Origin: Acholeplasmataceae bacterium UBA5617
Lineage (GTDB): Bacteria; Bacillota_I; Bacilli_A; Acholeplasmatales; Acholeplasmataceae
DNA: 30,535 nt
NCBI GenBank assembly: GCA_002424575.1
Contig: DIKN01000129.1
Coordinates: 1 to 30,535, forward strand
Reading direction: 5' to 3'
A program made the translations under genes and the position numbers. Under the pieces are notes generated by a model. The model was not told where the DNA came from, did not search any database, and was given only the letters and a program-made list of their open reading frames with translations. Positions 8,525 through 16,360 of this stretch are shown piece by piece. Each line of letters begins with the position of its first letter. Positions within the stretch are counted from its first letter, which is position 1.

Positions 8525-9658
8525 TTAGGTTGTCTTTGGCCAAATTGTATTCAGTAAATCTGTACTTGCTGTGTATCCAAGTCCAGTCATAAAGGTTACA
8601 AATTCAGCTTCATTCTTGGGAACTACAACCGTGCCATTACCAACTTTTGTACGAATCGTGTTGTATTGTGCTGTGGTAAAAGTCGCAAAACGCCATGATG
8701 CTGTTTCGGTTGGTAAACCAACTGCGTCATCAGCAACACCAAGAGTAATGCTTTGACCACCTTGGAAATCATCTGCATAATAATCAGCAAGTGCTGCTTG
8801 AACGGATACTGCTAAGCCTTTCATTGCAGACGTAATGATACGTGCAGAGAGGTTAGATTGGTCAACGTCAACACCGATGACCCACTTACCAGTTGTTTCT
8901 TGAGCGGCTGCCATGACAGAGTTACCTGCACCACCAGCTGCTGCGTGGATTGCTTGAACACCACCTGCAAACCAAGCTGCTGCAGTTGTTTTAGCACTGT
9001 CAGAAGGAGCAAATGTATTCAAATAGAGATAACGGTTTGCTGCAAATGAGAAGGTTGTTAGGTTGTTTTCTTTCGCTGCATAATATGCACCGGCAACGAA
9101 ACCAGCACCGAAACGAACGACAGCGGGAACAGCCATACCACCCATGAATCCGAGGTTTGTTAAACCATCTTTAACTGCTGCATAACCTGCTAAGAATCCA
9201 GATTGTTCTTCTTGGAAGAAAATGGATAGTGTATTATCAGCAATCGTGAAATCAGGAGCTGTACCATCATAGGTTGCCATCGTATCCCAGTTTGTAACGT
9301 TGTGTGGCGCACCATCGATTAAAATGAACTTAACATCTGGATAAGTCGTTTGTGCTTTGTGAACACTGTTTTCAAACAAGAAACCAGGTGTAACAACAAC
9401 TTTTGCACCATTTTCTACGGCTAAATCAATGGCTGCAACATATGCATCAAAGCTGACTTCTGTTGGTTTGTAATACTTGATAGACTTATCATTCGCTTCA
9501 GCATATTCTTCGATACCTTCCCAAGTACCTTGGTTGAACGAACGGTCATCAATGTCACCAGAGTCTGTGATCATCGCAATTTCATATTGTTCTGCACCGC
9601 ATGCGAATAAAACGGCAGCAAAAACAACTAGAACTAAAGCAACTAATACTTTTTTCAT
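8525..9658 (-). CDS. nupN: Bmp family nucleoside-binding lipoprotein
   Basis: A 377-residue substrate-binding lipoprotein. A lysine start, hydrophobic stretch and lipobox LFAC place the lipidated cysteine at residue 20, anchoring it on the outer face of the membrane. The mature part has DSGDIDDRSFNQGTWEGIEEY and VVTPGFLFENSV, then PDVKFILIDGAP, all hallmarks of the Bmp/PnrA/YufN family, which captures nucleosides for the ABC importer. It heads the operon lipoprotein-ATPase-permease-permease, the same order as nupNOPQ of Bacillus subtilis. Ribosome site GAGGAG, seven bases before the ATG. Purine versus pyrimidine preference cannot be read from sequence. Confidence 0.94.
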   Translation of the reverse strand: MKKVLVALVLVVFAAVLFACGAEQYEIAMITDSGDIDDRSFNQGTWEGIEEYAEANDKSIKYYKPTEVSFDAYVAAIDLAVENGAKVVVTPGFLFENSVHKAQTTYPDVKFILIDGAPHNVTNWDTMATYDGTAPDFTIADNTLSIFFQEEQSGFLAGYAAVKDGLTNLGFMGGMAVPAVVRFGAGFVAGAYYAAKENNLTTFSFAANRYLYLNTFAPSDSAKTTAAAWFAGGVQAIHAAAGGAGNSVMAAAQETTGKWVIGVDVDQSNLSARIITSAMKGLAVSVQAALADYYADDFQGGQSITLGVADDAVGLPTETASWRFATFTTAQYNTIRTKVGNGTVVVPKNEAEFVTFMTGLGYTASTDLLNTIWPKTT

Positions 9659-9719
9659 TCTAATTCTCCTCTACTTTTTTGAAAGCATGATAGGGCTTCC
9701 ATTTTTTATTACTATCTTT

Positions 9720-9748
9720 AGTTTACTCACTTTTACACACATTTGCAA
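9720..9748 (-). promoter_or_regulatory. Promoter of the nucleoside importer operon
   Basis: On the minus strand TTGCAA (9743-9748), 17-bp spacer, TAAACT (9720-9725), about 60 bases before the lipoprotein start. I see no purine-riboswitch aptamer in the short leader. Confidence 0.6.
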
Positions 9749-9754
9749 GAGTTA

Positions 9755-9806
9755 AATATAAATATTTATCTCCTTTCATTGAAAGACAAATGAAAATATT
9801 TATATT
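9755..9806. repeat. AT-rich inverted repeat upstream of the importer operon
   Basis: AATATAAATATTT (9755-9767) and AAATATTTATATT (9794-9806) are perfect inverted copies 26 bases apart. Between them TTTCATT (9774-9780) pairs with AATGAAA (9789-9795) as an alternative inner stem. It lies directly upstream of the bmp promoter and downstream of the amidase gene, so it may be an operator, an UP-like element or a weak terminator. Confidence 0.55.
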
Positions 9807-9820
9807 CATTTAATCGTTAA

Positions 9821-11170
9821 TCATCGCTTCATTTGATTTTCGTAGTGATATGTTAATTGTAACAGTTGATGATCATCATGTTTCTTACCAACAAAGACCA
9901 TTGCTTTGGGTTTTCCATGAAAAACACCTTCAGGAATACAGATTGAAGGGTTCCCATAAATAGGTGCAAATCCTAACCAAACTGGTGCCGTCAAAGCAAT
10001 GAGTCCTTCTTTTTCCATGGTTTTTTCAAACCATGATGCTTCTTCAAGAAGTGTTTTTCTCTTTTCAAGGTAATCTTCATCATTAAGATCACCTGAGGTT
10101 TCTTCAGATGCGATCAAAATGCTTTGACCAAAAGTTAAACATCTGCGCTCATTTTTTAGATTAAACTGGATGACATCGGATAAGGATGTCATCTTTGTTG
10201 ATCCATTGACGTCTTTAAAGAATTGATTGAGCGCATATTTAAACTCGATGAGCAGTGTTGGATCGTTGTTGAGATGTGCATTTTCAATCTCAATATCAAC
10301 GGTTGTGTGACCAAGTGAGGTTAAACGTGATTTAGCACGATTGATGATCTGCAGTTCATCTTCCAGATAGGCATGCCCTTTAATGAAGATAAAACCAATT
10401 TTTGAAGCCCCTAAGGGCTCTTCTATGTTTGTAACATAGTCCAGTGTAGGATCATCTTTTTTATTGAATGTTTGGTGATCGAGGACATTCATCATGAGCG
10501 CACAATCATACACCGTATTCGCCATGGGACCTGCAGTGTCTTGTGTCGGAGAAATTGGAATGATGCCATGTTGACTGACGCGTCCAAAGGTAGGTTTGAA
10601 TGAAACAATCTGACATTGATAAGCTGGTGCCATCAATGAACCATTCGTTTCCGTTCCAATGGATGCTGAAGTTATACCAAGTTTAACTGCGACTGCACTT
10701 CCCGTAGATGAGCCATAAGGATCTATAGATTCATCAAAGGGGTGCTTAACTTGCCCATACATGGATCCAAATCCGGATGGCATGTCATCATAACTCATGA
10801 AATATGCCCATTCTGACAAATTGGCTTTACCTAGTATTACAGCTCCAGCATCGATTAACTGTTTGACGATGGTTGCATCAAACGGTGGTATGAAATCATG
10901 CAGCGCATAACTATTAGCGGTTGTTGGTGTTCCATCACGGTATAAAATATTATCCTTGATCACGATCGGAATACCATGCAATGGACCTCGGATAATCCCT
11001 GATCTTCGTTCTTCATCTAAGCGCATCGCATGAAATAATGCAAAGGGGCTGATGACAGCTATCGCATTTTTGTCGAGTGTTTTCTCGTGTGTTTTCAAGG
11101 CTTGTTCGACCAATTTAACACTTGTGATTTGTCCTTTTTCAAGTTGTTGTTTGAGTTCTTTAATCGTCAT
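9821..11170 (-). CDS. Amidase signature family enzyme
   Basis: A 449-residue amidase with the Ser-cisSer-Lys triad visible: K72 in IVIKDNI, S154/S155 in YGSSTGSAVAV and nucleophile S178 in GTETNGSLMAPA. It hydrolyses a carbon-nitrogen amide bond in the cytoplasm; the substrate is unknown. It resembles GatA, but no gatB or gatC lies nearby and the context is a GNAT acetyltransferase, so a stand-alone amidase is more likely than the tRNA amidotransferase. It starts 17 bases after the acetyltransferase stop behind AAGAGGAA, and both probably share the promoter near 12020. Confidence 0.88.
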   Translation of the reverse strand: MTIKELKQQLEKGQITSVKLVEQALKTHEKTLDKNAIAVISPFALFHAMRLDEERRSGIIRGPLHGIPIVIKDNILYRDGTPTTANSYALHDFIPPFDATIVKQLIDAGAVILGKANLSEWAYFMSYDDMPSGFGSMYGQVKHPFDESIDPYGSSTGSAVAVKLGITSASIGTETNGSLMAPAYQCQIVSFKPTFGRVSQHGIIPISPTQDTAGPMANTVYDCALMMNVLDHQTFNKKDDPTLDYVTNIEEPLGASKIGFIFIKGHAYLEDELQIINRAKSRLTSLGHTTVDIEIENAHLNNDPTLLIEFKYALNQFFKDVNGSTKMTSLSDVIQFNLKNERRCLTFGQSILIASEETSGDLNDEDYLEKRKTLLEEASWFEKTMEKEGLIALTAPVWLGFAPIYGNPSICIPEGVFHGKPKAMVFVGKKHDDHQLLQLTYHYENQMKR

Positions 11171-11187
11171 GACGAAGTTCCTCTTTC

Positions 11188-11997
11188 TTATGGTGTAATA
11201 AAATCGATTTGCTCATCTTCCTGATGGGGTTGGTACCCCAAGGATGTATAAAGATGTATGGCCCCACGATTCAGATCATCGGCTGCTAAAAAACTGCGTT
11301 TTGCACCATGATGATAACCATACGCTATAGCATTTTCTAAAAGCATTCGTCCAATACCTTTGCCCTGATACGCTCTTTTGACTGCGATTTCTCGAAGCCA
11401 TAGAATAGGACCTTTTTCAGATTGATGACCATAGATAGCAACAAAAACGACACCTACAAGCTCTTGATCGACATGATATCCCATAATGGCGATGTCTTTC
11501 GCTTGAATGGATTGAAGATGATAATCTTTGCCTGATAGCCATGCTTCTACGTCGTCTTTTGATTCGCCGTGAAATTCACGCGATACCATCAAACAATCTT
11601 TGGTGACATCGCTAATGTTTTGAGCATCAAAGAGGCTTAAACACTGAAGCTGTGGGTTATTTTTATAACGTGAAATGTCATGAAGCCAATAGTCACGGAT
11701 GACGCCATATTCGATCAGTCCAGCTTGTTTTAATTGTTCTTGCCATGGTTTGGGAATAAACGATAACAGGGTGTTTTTAAACGTGAGTGCATATTTAATC
11801 AAGTGGTTGCAATCGTTTGTTGCCCAAAGAAGTTCATCCATCTGATGATCTTTACGAAAACCATGCACATAAAGACCCTCTTCACTTTTAAACATAAGTT
11901 TATAGGATGAAAGTTCATCCCAATCCACGTAATGAAAAGAGTGGTATGCATAATGTTTGATATCTTTTTTTATAGTTGCTAATGTTTGATGATCCAT
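11188..11997 (-). CDS. GNAT family N-acetyltransferase with N-terminal extra domain
   Basis: A 269-residue protein. The C-terminal ~130 residues are a clear GNAT fold: LREIAVKRAYQGKGIGRML contains the acetyl-CoA pyrophosphate loop (Q-G-K-G-I-G), followed by NRGAIHLYTSLGY. The N-terminal ~135 residues (KHYAYHSFHYVDWDEL onward) lack that loop and may be a degenerate second GNAT domain. The frame is open upstream to 12129, but that part overlaps the ndk terminator and ndk coding region; ATG-ATG at 12000/11997 lies just after GAGGT and downstream of an extended -10, so the short form is chosen. It is the first gene of a pair with the amidase. Substrate unknown. Confidence 0.82.
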   Translation of the reverse strand: MDHQTLATIKKDIKHYAYHSFHYVDWDELSSYKLMFKSEEGLYVHGFRKDHQMDELLWATNDCNHLIKYALTFKNTLLSFIPKPWQEQLKQAGLIEYGVIRDYWLHDISRYKNNPQLQCLSLFDAQNISDVTKDCLMVSREFHGESKDDVEAWLSGKDYHLQSIQAKDIAIMGYHVDQELVGVVFVAIYGHQSEKGPILWLREIAVKRAYQGKGIGRMLLENAIAYGYHHGAKRSFLAADDLNRGAIHLYTSLGYQPHQEDEQIDFITP

Positions 11998-12019
11998 CAT
12001 TGACCTCGTAATTAGTTTT

Positions 12020-12028
12020 ATTGTAACA
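12020..12028 (-). promoter_or_regulatory. Extended -10 promoter for the acetyltransferase-amidase pair
   Basis: TGTTACAAT on the minus strand between the ndk terminator and the GAGGT ribosome site; no good -35 box, as often with extended -10 promoters. Confidence 0.5.
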
Positions 12029-12050
12029 TATCGATCAATCAAGTGCGATA

Positions 12051-12072
12051 AAAAAAAGACCTTGAGGTCTTT
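12051..12072 (-). terminator. Terminator of ndk
   Basis: Stem AAAGACC/GGTCTTT (12066-12072 with 12055-12061 on the minus strand), 4-base loop and T-run. It overlaps the ndk stop codon. Confidence 0.82.
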
Positions 12073-12523
12073 ATTTTGCGAACCATAATGCCATTTCTTG
12101 TCTTGCATTATCGATGGAGTCAGATGCATGAATCAAATTGCGAAGCGTTCTTTTTTCCGCCATAGCCATTGAAAGTTCATCATCTTTAAATCGACCGCGA
12201 ATGCTCTTAGGATCAGCTTTTGCGGGATCGGTGGCACCCACAAGTGCTCTCACTTCCCCAACAACCTCAAGACTATCTTTGGCAAGTTCAATAGCAACCA
12301 CTTTTTTGCCAACGAATGTCTTTTCGATGGCCAGTGGAAAATAGGCTTGATTAACTTTTTGAATCACCTCTTCATAATGTTTTAAAATCAATTCTTTTGA
12401 AACGATAACGTCTTGTCTGCGAATCACTTCAAAACCTTCATTTTTAAACATGTTGAGAATGATGTCAACTAGATGTCTTTCTACTGCATCGGGTTTAAAC
12501 ATAATAAATGTCGATGATTTCAT
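12071..12523 (-). CDS. ndk: Nucleoside diphosphate kinase
   Basis: A 150-residue enzyme that moves phosphate from ATP to nucleoside diphosphates through a phosphohistidine. FIMFKPDAVER is the family N-terminus, VRALVGATDPAKADPKSIRG the nucleotide-contacting loop, and the catalytic histidine is H132 in NLIHASDS, where the usual Gly of H-G/A-SDS is Ala. The length is normal. AAAGGAGATATCT precedes the ATG. It is monocistronic, with its own near-consensus promoter and a terminator at the stop codon, and is divergent from the P-loop kinase gene. Confidence 0.95.
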   Translation of the reverse strand: MKSSTFIMFKPDAVERHLVDIILNMFKNEGFEVIRRQDVIVSKELILKHYEEVIQKVNQAYFPLAIEKTFVGKKVVAIELAKDSLEVVGEVRALVGATDPAKADPKSIRGRFKDDELSMAMAEKRTLRNLIHASDSIDNARQEMALWFAK

Positions 12524-12551
12524 AGATATCTCCTTTGTGATGGATATGACT

Positions 12552-12580
12552 ATTATACCCTAAACATCATCATTATTCAA
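12552..12580 (-). promoter_or_regulatory. Promoter of ndk
   Basis: On the minus strand TTGAAT (12575-12580), 17-bp spacer, TATAAT (12552-12557), about 30 bases before the ATG. Confidence 0.75.
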
Positions 12581-12634
12581 AGCGAACTCTCCACCCATCA
12601 TTTTTATGATATCCTAAAAGAGAGAGGTGTCTTT

Positions 12635-13189
12635 ATGATCTATATACTCACAGGTGTTGCGAAATCCGGAAAATCTTTAGTGACCAAAAAAGTGATTGAA
12701 ACGATGAGAATACCTGTTATTCAAACCGATCACATCATGATGATGCTCCATAAAGCTAATCCCTCATTGGGACTCAACATCGATGCATCGGATTCATCTG
12801 TTGCGCGTTTTTTAGAACCCTATTTGGAAGCTTTGATTGAAACGATGATCGAAAACAAACGAGATTATGTGATGGAGGGTGTCCATTTTTTAACATCTTT
12901 CTCTCATCGCTTGCTCGAAAAATTCCCACAAGATATCCGTGTTCTTTACCTCGTCTATGCACATGCTGATCCCATCAAAAAAGCGCATGAGCTCTTAGAA
13001 CATGCGCACAACATGGAAAATCCATGGTTCTTATCGATGAAAGGTGAAGATTATCACCATTTGGTCAGATACTTGGTGGATGAAAGTAAGCGTTTAGAAC
13101 AAGAATGCATGCTCTATCATCTACCTTTCATCGAAATTGAAAACATCATTTTTCAAATGGATGATGTTTTACACCAACTTTTTGATTAA
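12635..13189 (+). CDS. P-loop kinase-like protein
   Basis: A 184-residue protein with a Walker A loop at residues 7-14 (GVAKSGKS) right after the first strand, QTDHIMMMLH as the following substrate-binding strand, and VMEGVHFLTSF as a likely Walker B/substrate loop. This is the general layout of small-molecule kinases of the AAA_33/2-phosphoglycerate kinase-like or zeta-like group; the phosphate acceptor is unknown. AGAGAGGTG lies six bases before the ATG. It is divergent from ndk and convergent with the pseudouridine synthase, their stop codons overlapping in a shared TTAA. No antitoxin-like neighbour is present, which speaks against a zeta toxin. Confidence 0.78.
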   Translation: MIYILTGVAKSGKSLVTKKVIETMRIPVIQTDHIMMMLHKANPSLGLNIDASDSSVARFLEPYLEALIETMIENKRDYVMEGVHFLTSFSHRLLEKFPQDIRVLYLVYAHADPIKKAHELLEHAHNMENPWFLSMKGEDYHHLVRYLVDESKRLEQECMLYHLPFIEIENIIFQMDDVLHQLFD

Positions 13190-14031
13190 AAAGTTTCTGG
13201 TACAACCCATTTTTTCATCAATCGTGTCGTTGGATGAATAAGTTCGAGTTCACGAAAGTGTAACATCAGTCTTGGCGCAGGTTTTCCTTTATATGGTCGA
13301 TCCCCAATGATAGGAAATCCTAAGCTTGCCATATGAACACGTATTTGATGTTTTCGACCGGTGTCGATGGTGATGCGTAAACGTGATATGCGTTCTTTAA
13401 CATCGATGACTTCATAATGGGTGATGGCGTCATCACCTTTGGGATCAATGCACATGAGATTGGTGTGCATCTCACGACCAATGGGGCGATTAATCGTCCC
13501 TTTTTGCTTATCTAAAAGGCTATTGATCAATCCGTGATAAACTTTATGCACGGATTTCATTTCAAAAAGATGAGAAAAATAACTTAAGGCAAGGGGGTGT
13601 TTCGCAAAAAGAACCATACCACTTGTTTCTTCATCAATGCGATGAGCGGGTAATACTGGATAATCATAGTTTTTTTGTTGCATGTAGTAACCGATACGCC
13701 CCGTTAAAGAATCTTCTTCTTTTCCATCATCATACACAAGTAAGTGGATCGGTTTGTTCACGATGATTAAATCATCATCTTCATCAATGATTTCAATCGG
13801 ATAAGCAAACGCCTTTGGCTTTTTGGGTAATTGATCCCCAAAATCGATGGTCATTTGATCACCCACATGAACGACTTCATCCCCTTTTGCAACAGCATCA
13901 TTGATTTGTACTTTTTTGATCTGTAAGGTGTGATTTACCCATTTTTTTGCCACATGATAACTCAGTAAAACATCTCTTACCGTCCAACCTTCAAAACATG
14001 GGTGAATCATCATTTTTATCGGTTCTCTCAT
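13186..14031 (-). CDS. RluC/RluD family pseudouridine synthase
   Basis: A 281-residue enzyme converting specific uridines in RNA, probably 23S rRNA, to pseudouridine. Residues 14-65 form a divergent S4-like RNA-binding domain; the catalytic domain follows with HRIDEETSG (130-138, catalytic D133), VYHGLI and GRKHQIRVHMASLGFPIIGD. The exact target uridine is not predictable. The start overlaps the stop of the GH18 gene by ATGA and its ribosome site (AAGGA) lies inside that gene, so the two are translationally coupled. No terminator is visible before the convergent kinase. Confidence 0.9.
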   Translation of the reverse strand: MREPIKMMIHPCFEGWTVRDVLLSYHVAKKWVNHTLQIKKVQINDAVAKGDEVVHVGDQMTIDFGDQLPKKPKAFAYPIEIIDEDDDLIIVNKPIHLLVYDDGKEEDSLTGRIGYYMQQKNYDYPVLPAHRIDEETSGMVLFAKHPLALSYFSHLFEMKSVHKVYHGLINSLLDKQKGTINRPIGREMHTNLMCIDPKGDDAITHYEVIDVKERISRLRITIDTGRKHQIRVHMASLGFPIIGDRPYKGKPAPRLMLHFRELELIHPTTRLMKKWVVPETF

Positions 14032-16220
14032 GATTTGAGTCCTTCATATATCGCGTCTAAAAGTTGCCCCGTCGCATCCAATCCATTCTCCCAATACATG
14101 ATACCAGCGAGTCCGTTTTGAATGACATAAGCACTTTTTTCTAGAATAGATCGTCTGTTATCGTATGAAATAAACTCGAGACCATCATTTCGAACTAAAT
14201 AGGGGACACCTGCACGTTCATCGTATGCACGAATGTAATTGGCGTTATTAACATAGGTATTCACAATATCGGTATAATGAACAGATCCCGCATTGACAAA
14301 TGATGTGGAAAGACTGGTTCGTGTTTGACGAATGCCGTAAAAAGCGACACCAACAATAATTTTTTGATAGGGTATCTGATAAATATCGTGGAATATATCA
14401 ATGCTTTCATCAATGGAACATGATGTCAGTGTCTTTCCAACATTAAACGTGGTATTGTGATATGTCGATGCGCGGTAAAGTGCATTTTGATATTGCGCAC
14501 CTGATGAAACCATACCATATGTCATCATGTTGATATAATCGATATAAGGTGCAGAATGCAATAAATCGTATTTTTCAGGTTGCCACTGACCACCTGTGAT
14601 CGCTGTGGTCACAAGATGATTGGGGTTGTTCGCTTTAACTTTTTGATAAACAATGCGCATCAATTCCGTGTAGCGCGTAGATTCAGACGTCGTAGGTGTT
14701 TCCCAATCGATATCAATTCCATCAAAACCATAGGTATTGATTAAACTGACAATGTTATCAGCAAACCGATTCATGGTGATACTTGATGAGGCGATGGTAG
14801 ACCATGCTGATTCAGGTGCAACCGAAGGTATGACCCAGTTACCAAAAAGACGTGCTTTTGGCATGATATAAGTCGTCATATTGTTCAAAAATGCTGATCC
14901 TGTCAAAGTTCCATCCGACTGAGCTGTTATAAATGCACCGTTAATGATATCAAGAGATTGGAAAAATGTATCGTTAACTAAATGGAAATTTCTGTAAATA
15001 TAAGACGATGCGATGGGACCATCAAGTGTTTTATAACCTTCGACGATGACATCAAAGGAAATCACATCTTGAATATCCGGAGAGACAACGGTTGCTGTCA
15101 ACGTGACAATGGTCGTTTGATAAGGTTTTTTATATAGACCTTCTTCAGAAATCACATCAGGTGTTGAACTTGACCACGTCAAACTAAAAGCACTGTATGA
15201 TGTTGGTAATGTCAAATTGTGGATGGTTGTACTTGGGATAAAAGGATTAAGATATTTCAAGAGGTCTTGCATACTCTTTGGCCCCCAAACAGCTGTATAC
15301 GTGACTTCTTTAATGCTTTGTTTGGCTTGATAGCGTGGAAATGAATGATATATCGTCGTTCCATCACTCCATCCTAGAAAAGTGAAATCACGTTTTGTGA
15401 TAACAGGAAGTGTTTCTGCGTTGCGATAGACTTTATGATATGTCCCCGTGAGTTTCTCATGTGTCCATATATCAATTCCTAAATCACCTGATGTATACGT
15501 CAAAGGATCCTGATCAAAACGAACATAGATTGGATATGTCACCTCAGTCGTCAATGCAATCATCATATCTCTGGCTTCAGTATCCACGGTATGAAGATGT
15601 GCACCAATAATAAAATCGTAATCAGGTAAATCAAGATATAAGACGGATGCAGTCGATGCATCAGATGCCACCACTTGATATGCATCCATATCATCATCAT
15701 AAATGATGAAAAATTTATAGAACCAGCGAAGTTGCGTTTGGGATTGATCAAAGAGTGAAAAGGTCACACCTGATAGATCGTTAAAACTCGTGATGGTTAA
15801 ATGATGAGTTGGTTCCAATGTTTCAAACATATCTTTACCCCACATCCCACCATTAGGGTTAAAGGTGACGTTGACATCTACGTAAGCGTTTGGATCAACG
15901 GGTCGTGGATGGGGGATTAAGCAGACGATGTGTTGGTCTTTAAGAGTGACATTTGTTCGATCCAATGCTACGCCATTGATATAAACTAAAACGGATGTCC
16001 CTGCATAATAAGGGTCATCAATGTTTAAAGTGACTTCAATATAATTGCCAATATCCTTGGATTGAAGGGCTAAACCTTCCGTGATGATTGATACATCCAG
16101 TGTCTGTTCATCAAACGTTAAATGAATGGTATTGATCAGATGGGGATCATTCTCTTTTTGGCATGCAGCTACGAAAAAAATCATCAAGATGAACACACTA
16201 TACATCCATTTTTTCATCAT
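14028..16220 (-). CDS. GH18 glycoside hydrolase lipoprotein with InlB-like and Ig-like modules
   Basis: A 730-residue lipoprotein from the chosen ATG at 16220; the upstream extension to 16286 would spoil the signal peptide and crosses the -10 box. Residues 1-20 are a signal peptide ending in the lipobox VAAC (C20). An N-terminal beta-rich region follows, then an InlB B-repeat-like segment at about 250-312 (FTFLGWSDGTTIYHS to TAVWG) and a bacterial Ig-like segment at about 345-395 (LTWSSSTPDVISEEG). The C-terminal ~310 residues are GH18 with the catalytic DGIDIDWE (acid E507), NMMTYG and GIMYWENG. It should cleave beta-1,4-linked amino sugars (chitin or peptidoglycan-type glycans) outside the cell. 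Confidence 0.9.
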   Translation of the reverse strand: MMKKWMYSVFILMIFFVAACQKENDPHLINTIHLTFDEQTLDVSIITEGLALQSKDIGNYIEVTLNIDDPYYAGTSVLVYINGVALDRTNVTLKDQHIVCLIPHPRPVDPNAYVDVNVTFNPNGGMWGKDMFETLEPTHHLTITSFNDLSGVTFSLFDQSQTQLRWFYKFFIIYDDDMDAYQVVASDASTASVLYLDLPDYDFIIGAHLHTVDTEARDMMIALTTEVTYPIYVRFDQDPLTYTSGDLGIDIWTHEKLTGTYHKVYRNAETLPVITKRDFTFLGWSDGTTIYHSFPRYQAKQSIKEVTYTAVWGPKSMQDLLKYLNPFIPSTTIHNLTLPTSYSAFSLTWSSSTPDVISEEGLYKKPYQTTIVTLTATVVSPDIQDVISFDVIVEGYKTLDGPIASSYIYRNFHLVNDTFFQSLDIINGAFITAQSDGTLTGSAFLNNMTTYIMPKARLFGNWVIPSVAPESAWSTIASSSITMNRFADNIVSLINTYGFDGIDIDWETPTTSESTRYTELMRIVYQKVKANNPNHLVTTAITGGQWQPEKYDLLHSAPYIDYINMMTYGMVSSGAQYQNALYRASTYHNTTFNVGKTLTSCSIDESIDIFHDIYQIPYQKIIVGVAFYGIRQTRTSLSTSFVNAGSVHYTDIVNTYVNNANYIRAYDERAGVPYLVRNDGLEFISYDNRRSILEKSAYVIQNGLAGIMYWENGLDATGQLLDAIYEGLKS

Positions 16221-16248
16221 TTCAACTCTTTCTATTTCTCTACTTATG

Positions 16249-16254
16249 ATTATA
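16249..16254 (-). promoter_or_regulatory. -10 box for the GH18 gene
   Basis: TATAAT on the minus strand 29 bases before the chosen start at 16220; the -35 is poor. It lies inside the longer open frame and so argues for the shorter protein. Confidence 0.5.
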
Positions 16255-16337
16255 CCTAAAAAGGCAAGGTTACTCGATGGATTCAATCACCGATATGTTC
16301 AAACATCTTCTTTTTTTATCTTTTGACAAGAACTTTC

Positions 16338-16360
16338 AAAAAAAAGCACGTTTGTGCTTT
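16338..16360 (-). terminator. Terminator of the cysteine desulfurase operon
   Basis: Stem AAAGCAC/GTGCTTT with a 4-base loop and T8 on the minus strand, touching the desulfurase stop codon. Confidence 0.85.

Noticed and set aside
9821..11170. gatA subunit of the tRNA amidotransferase
   Set aside because: No gatB or gatC nearby, pairing with a GNAT gene, and divergent active-site surroundings make a stand-alone amidase more likely.
12001..12129. Longer N-terminus of the acetyltransferase
   Set aside because: It would cross the ndk terminator and the acetyltransferase's own -10 box; a GAGGT site supports the start near 12000.
12635..13189. Zeta-type toxin of a toxin-antitoxin pair
   Set aside because: Only the P-loop is shared; there is no small antitoxin gene next to it.
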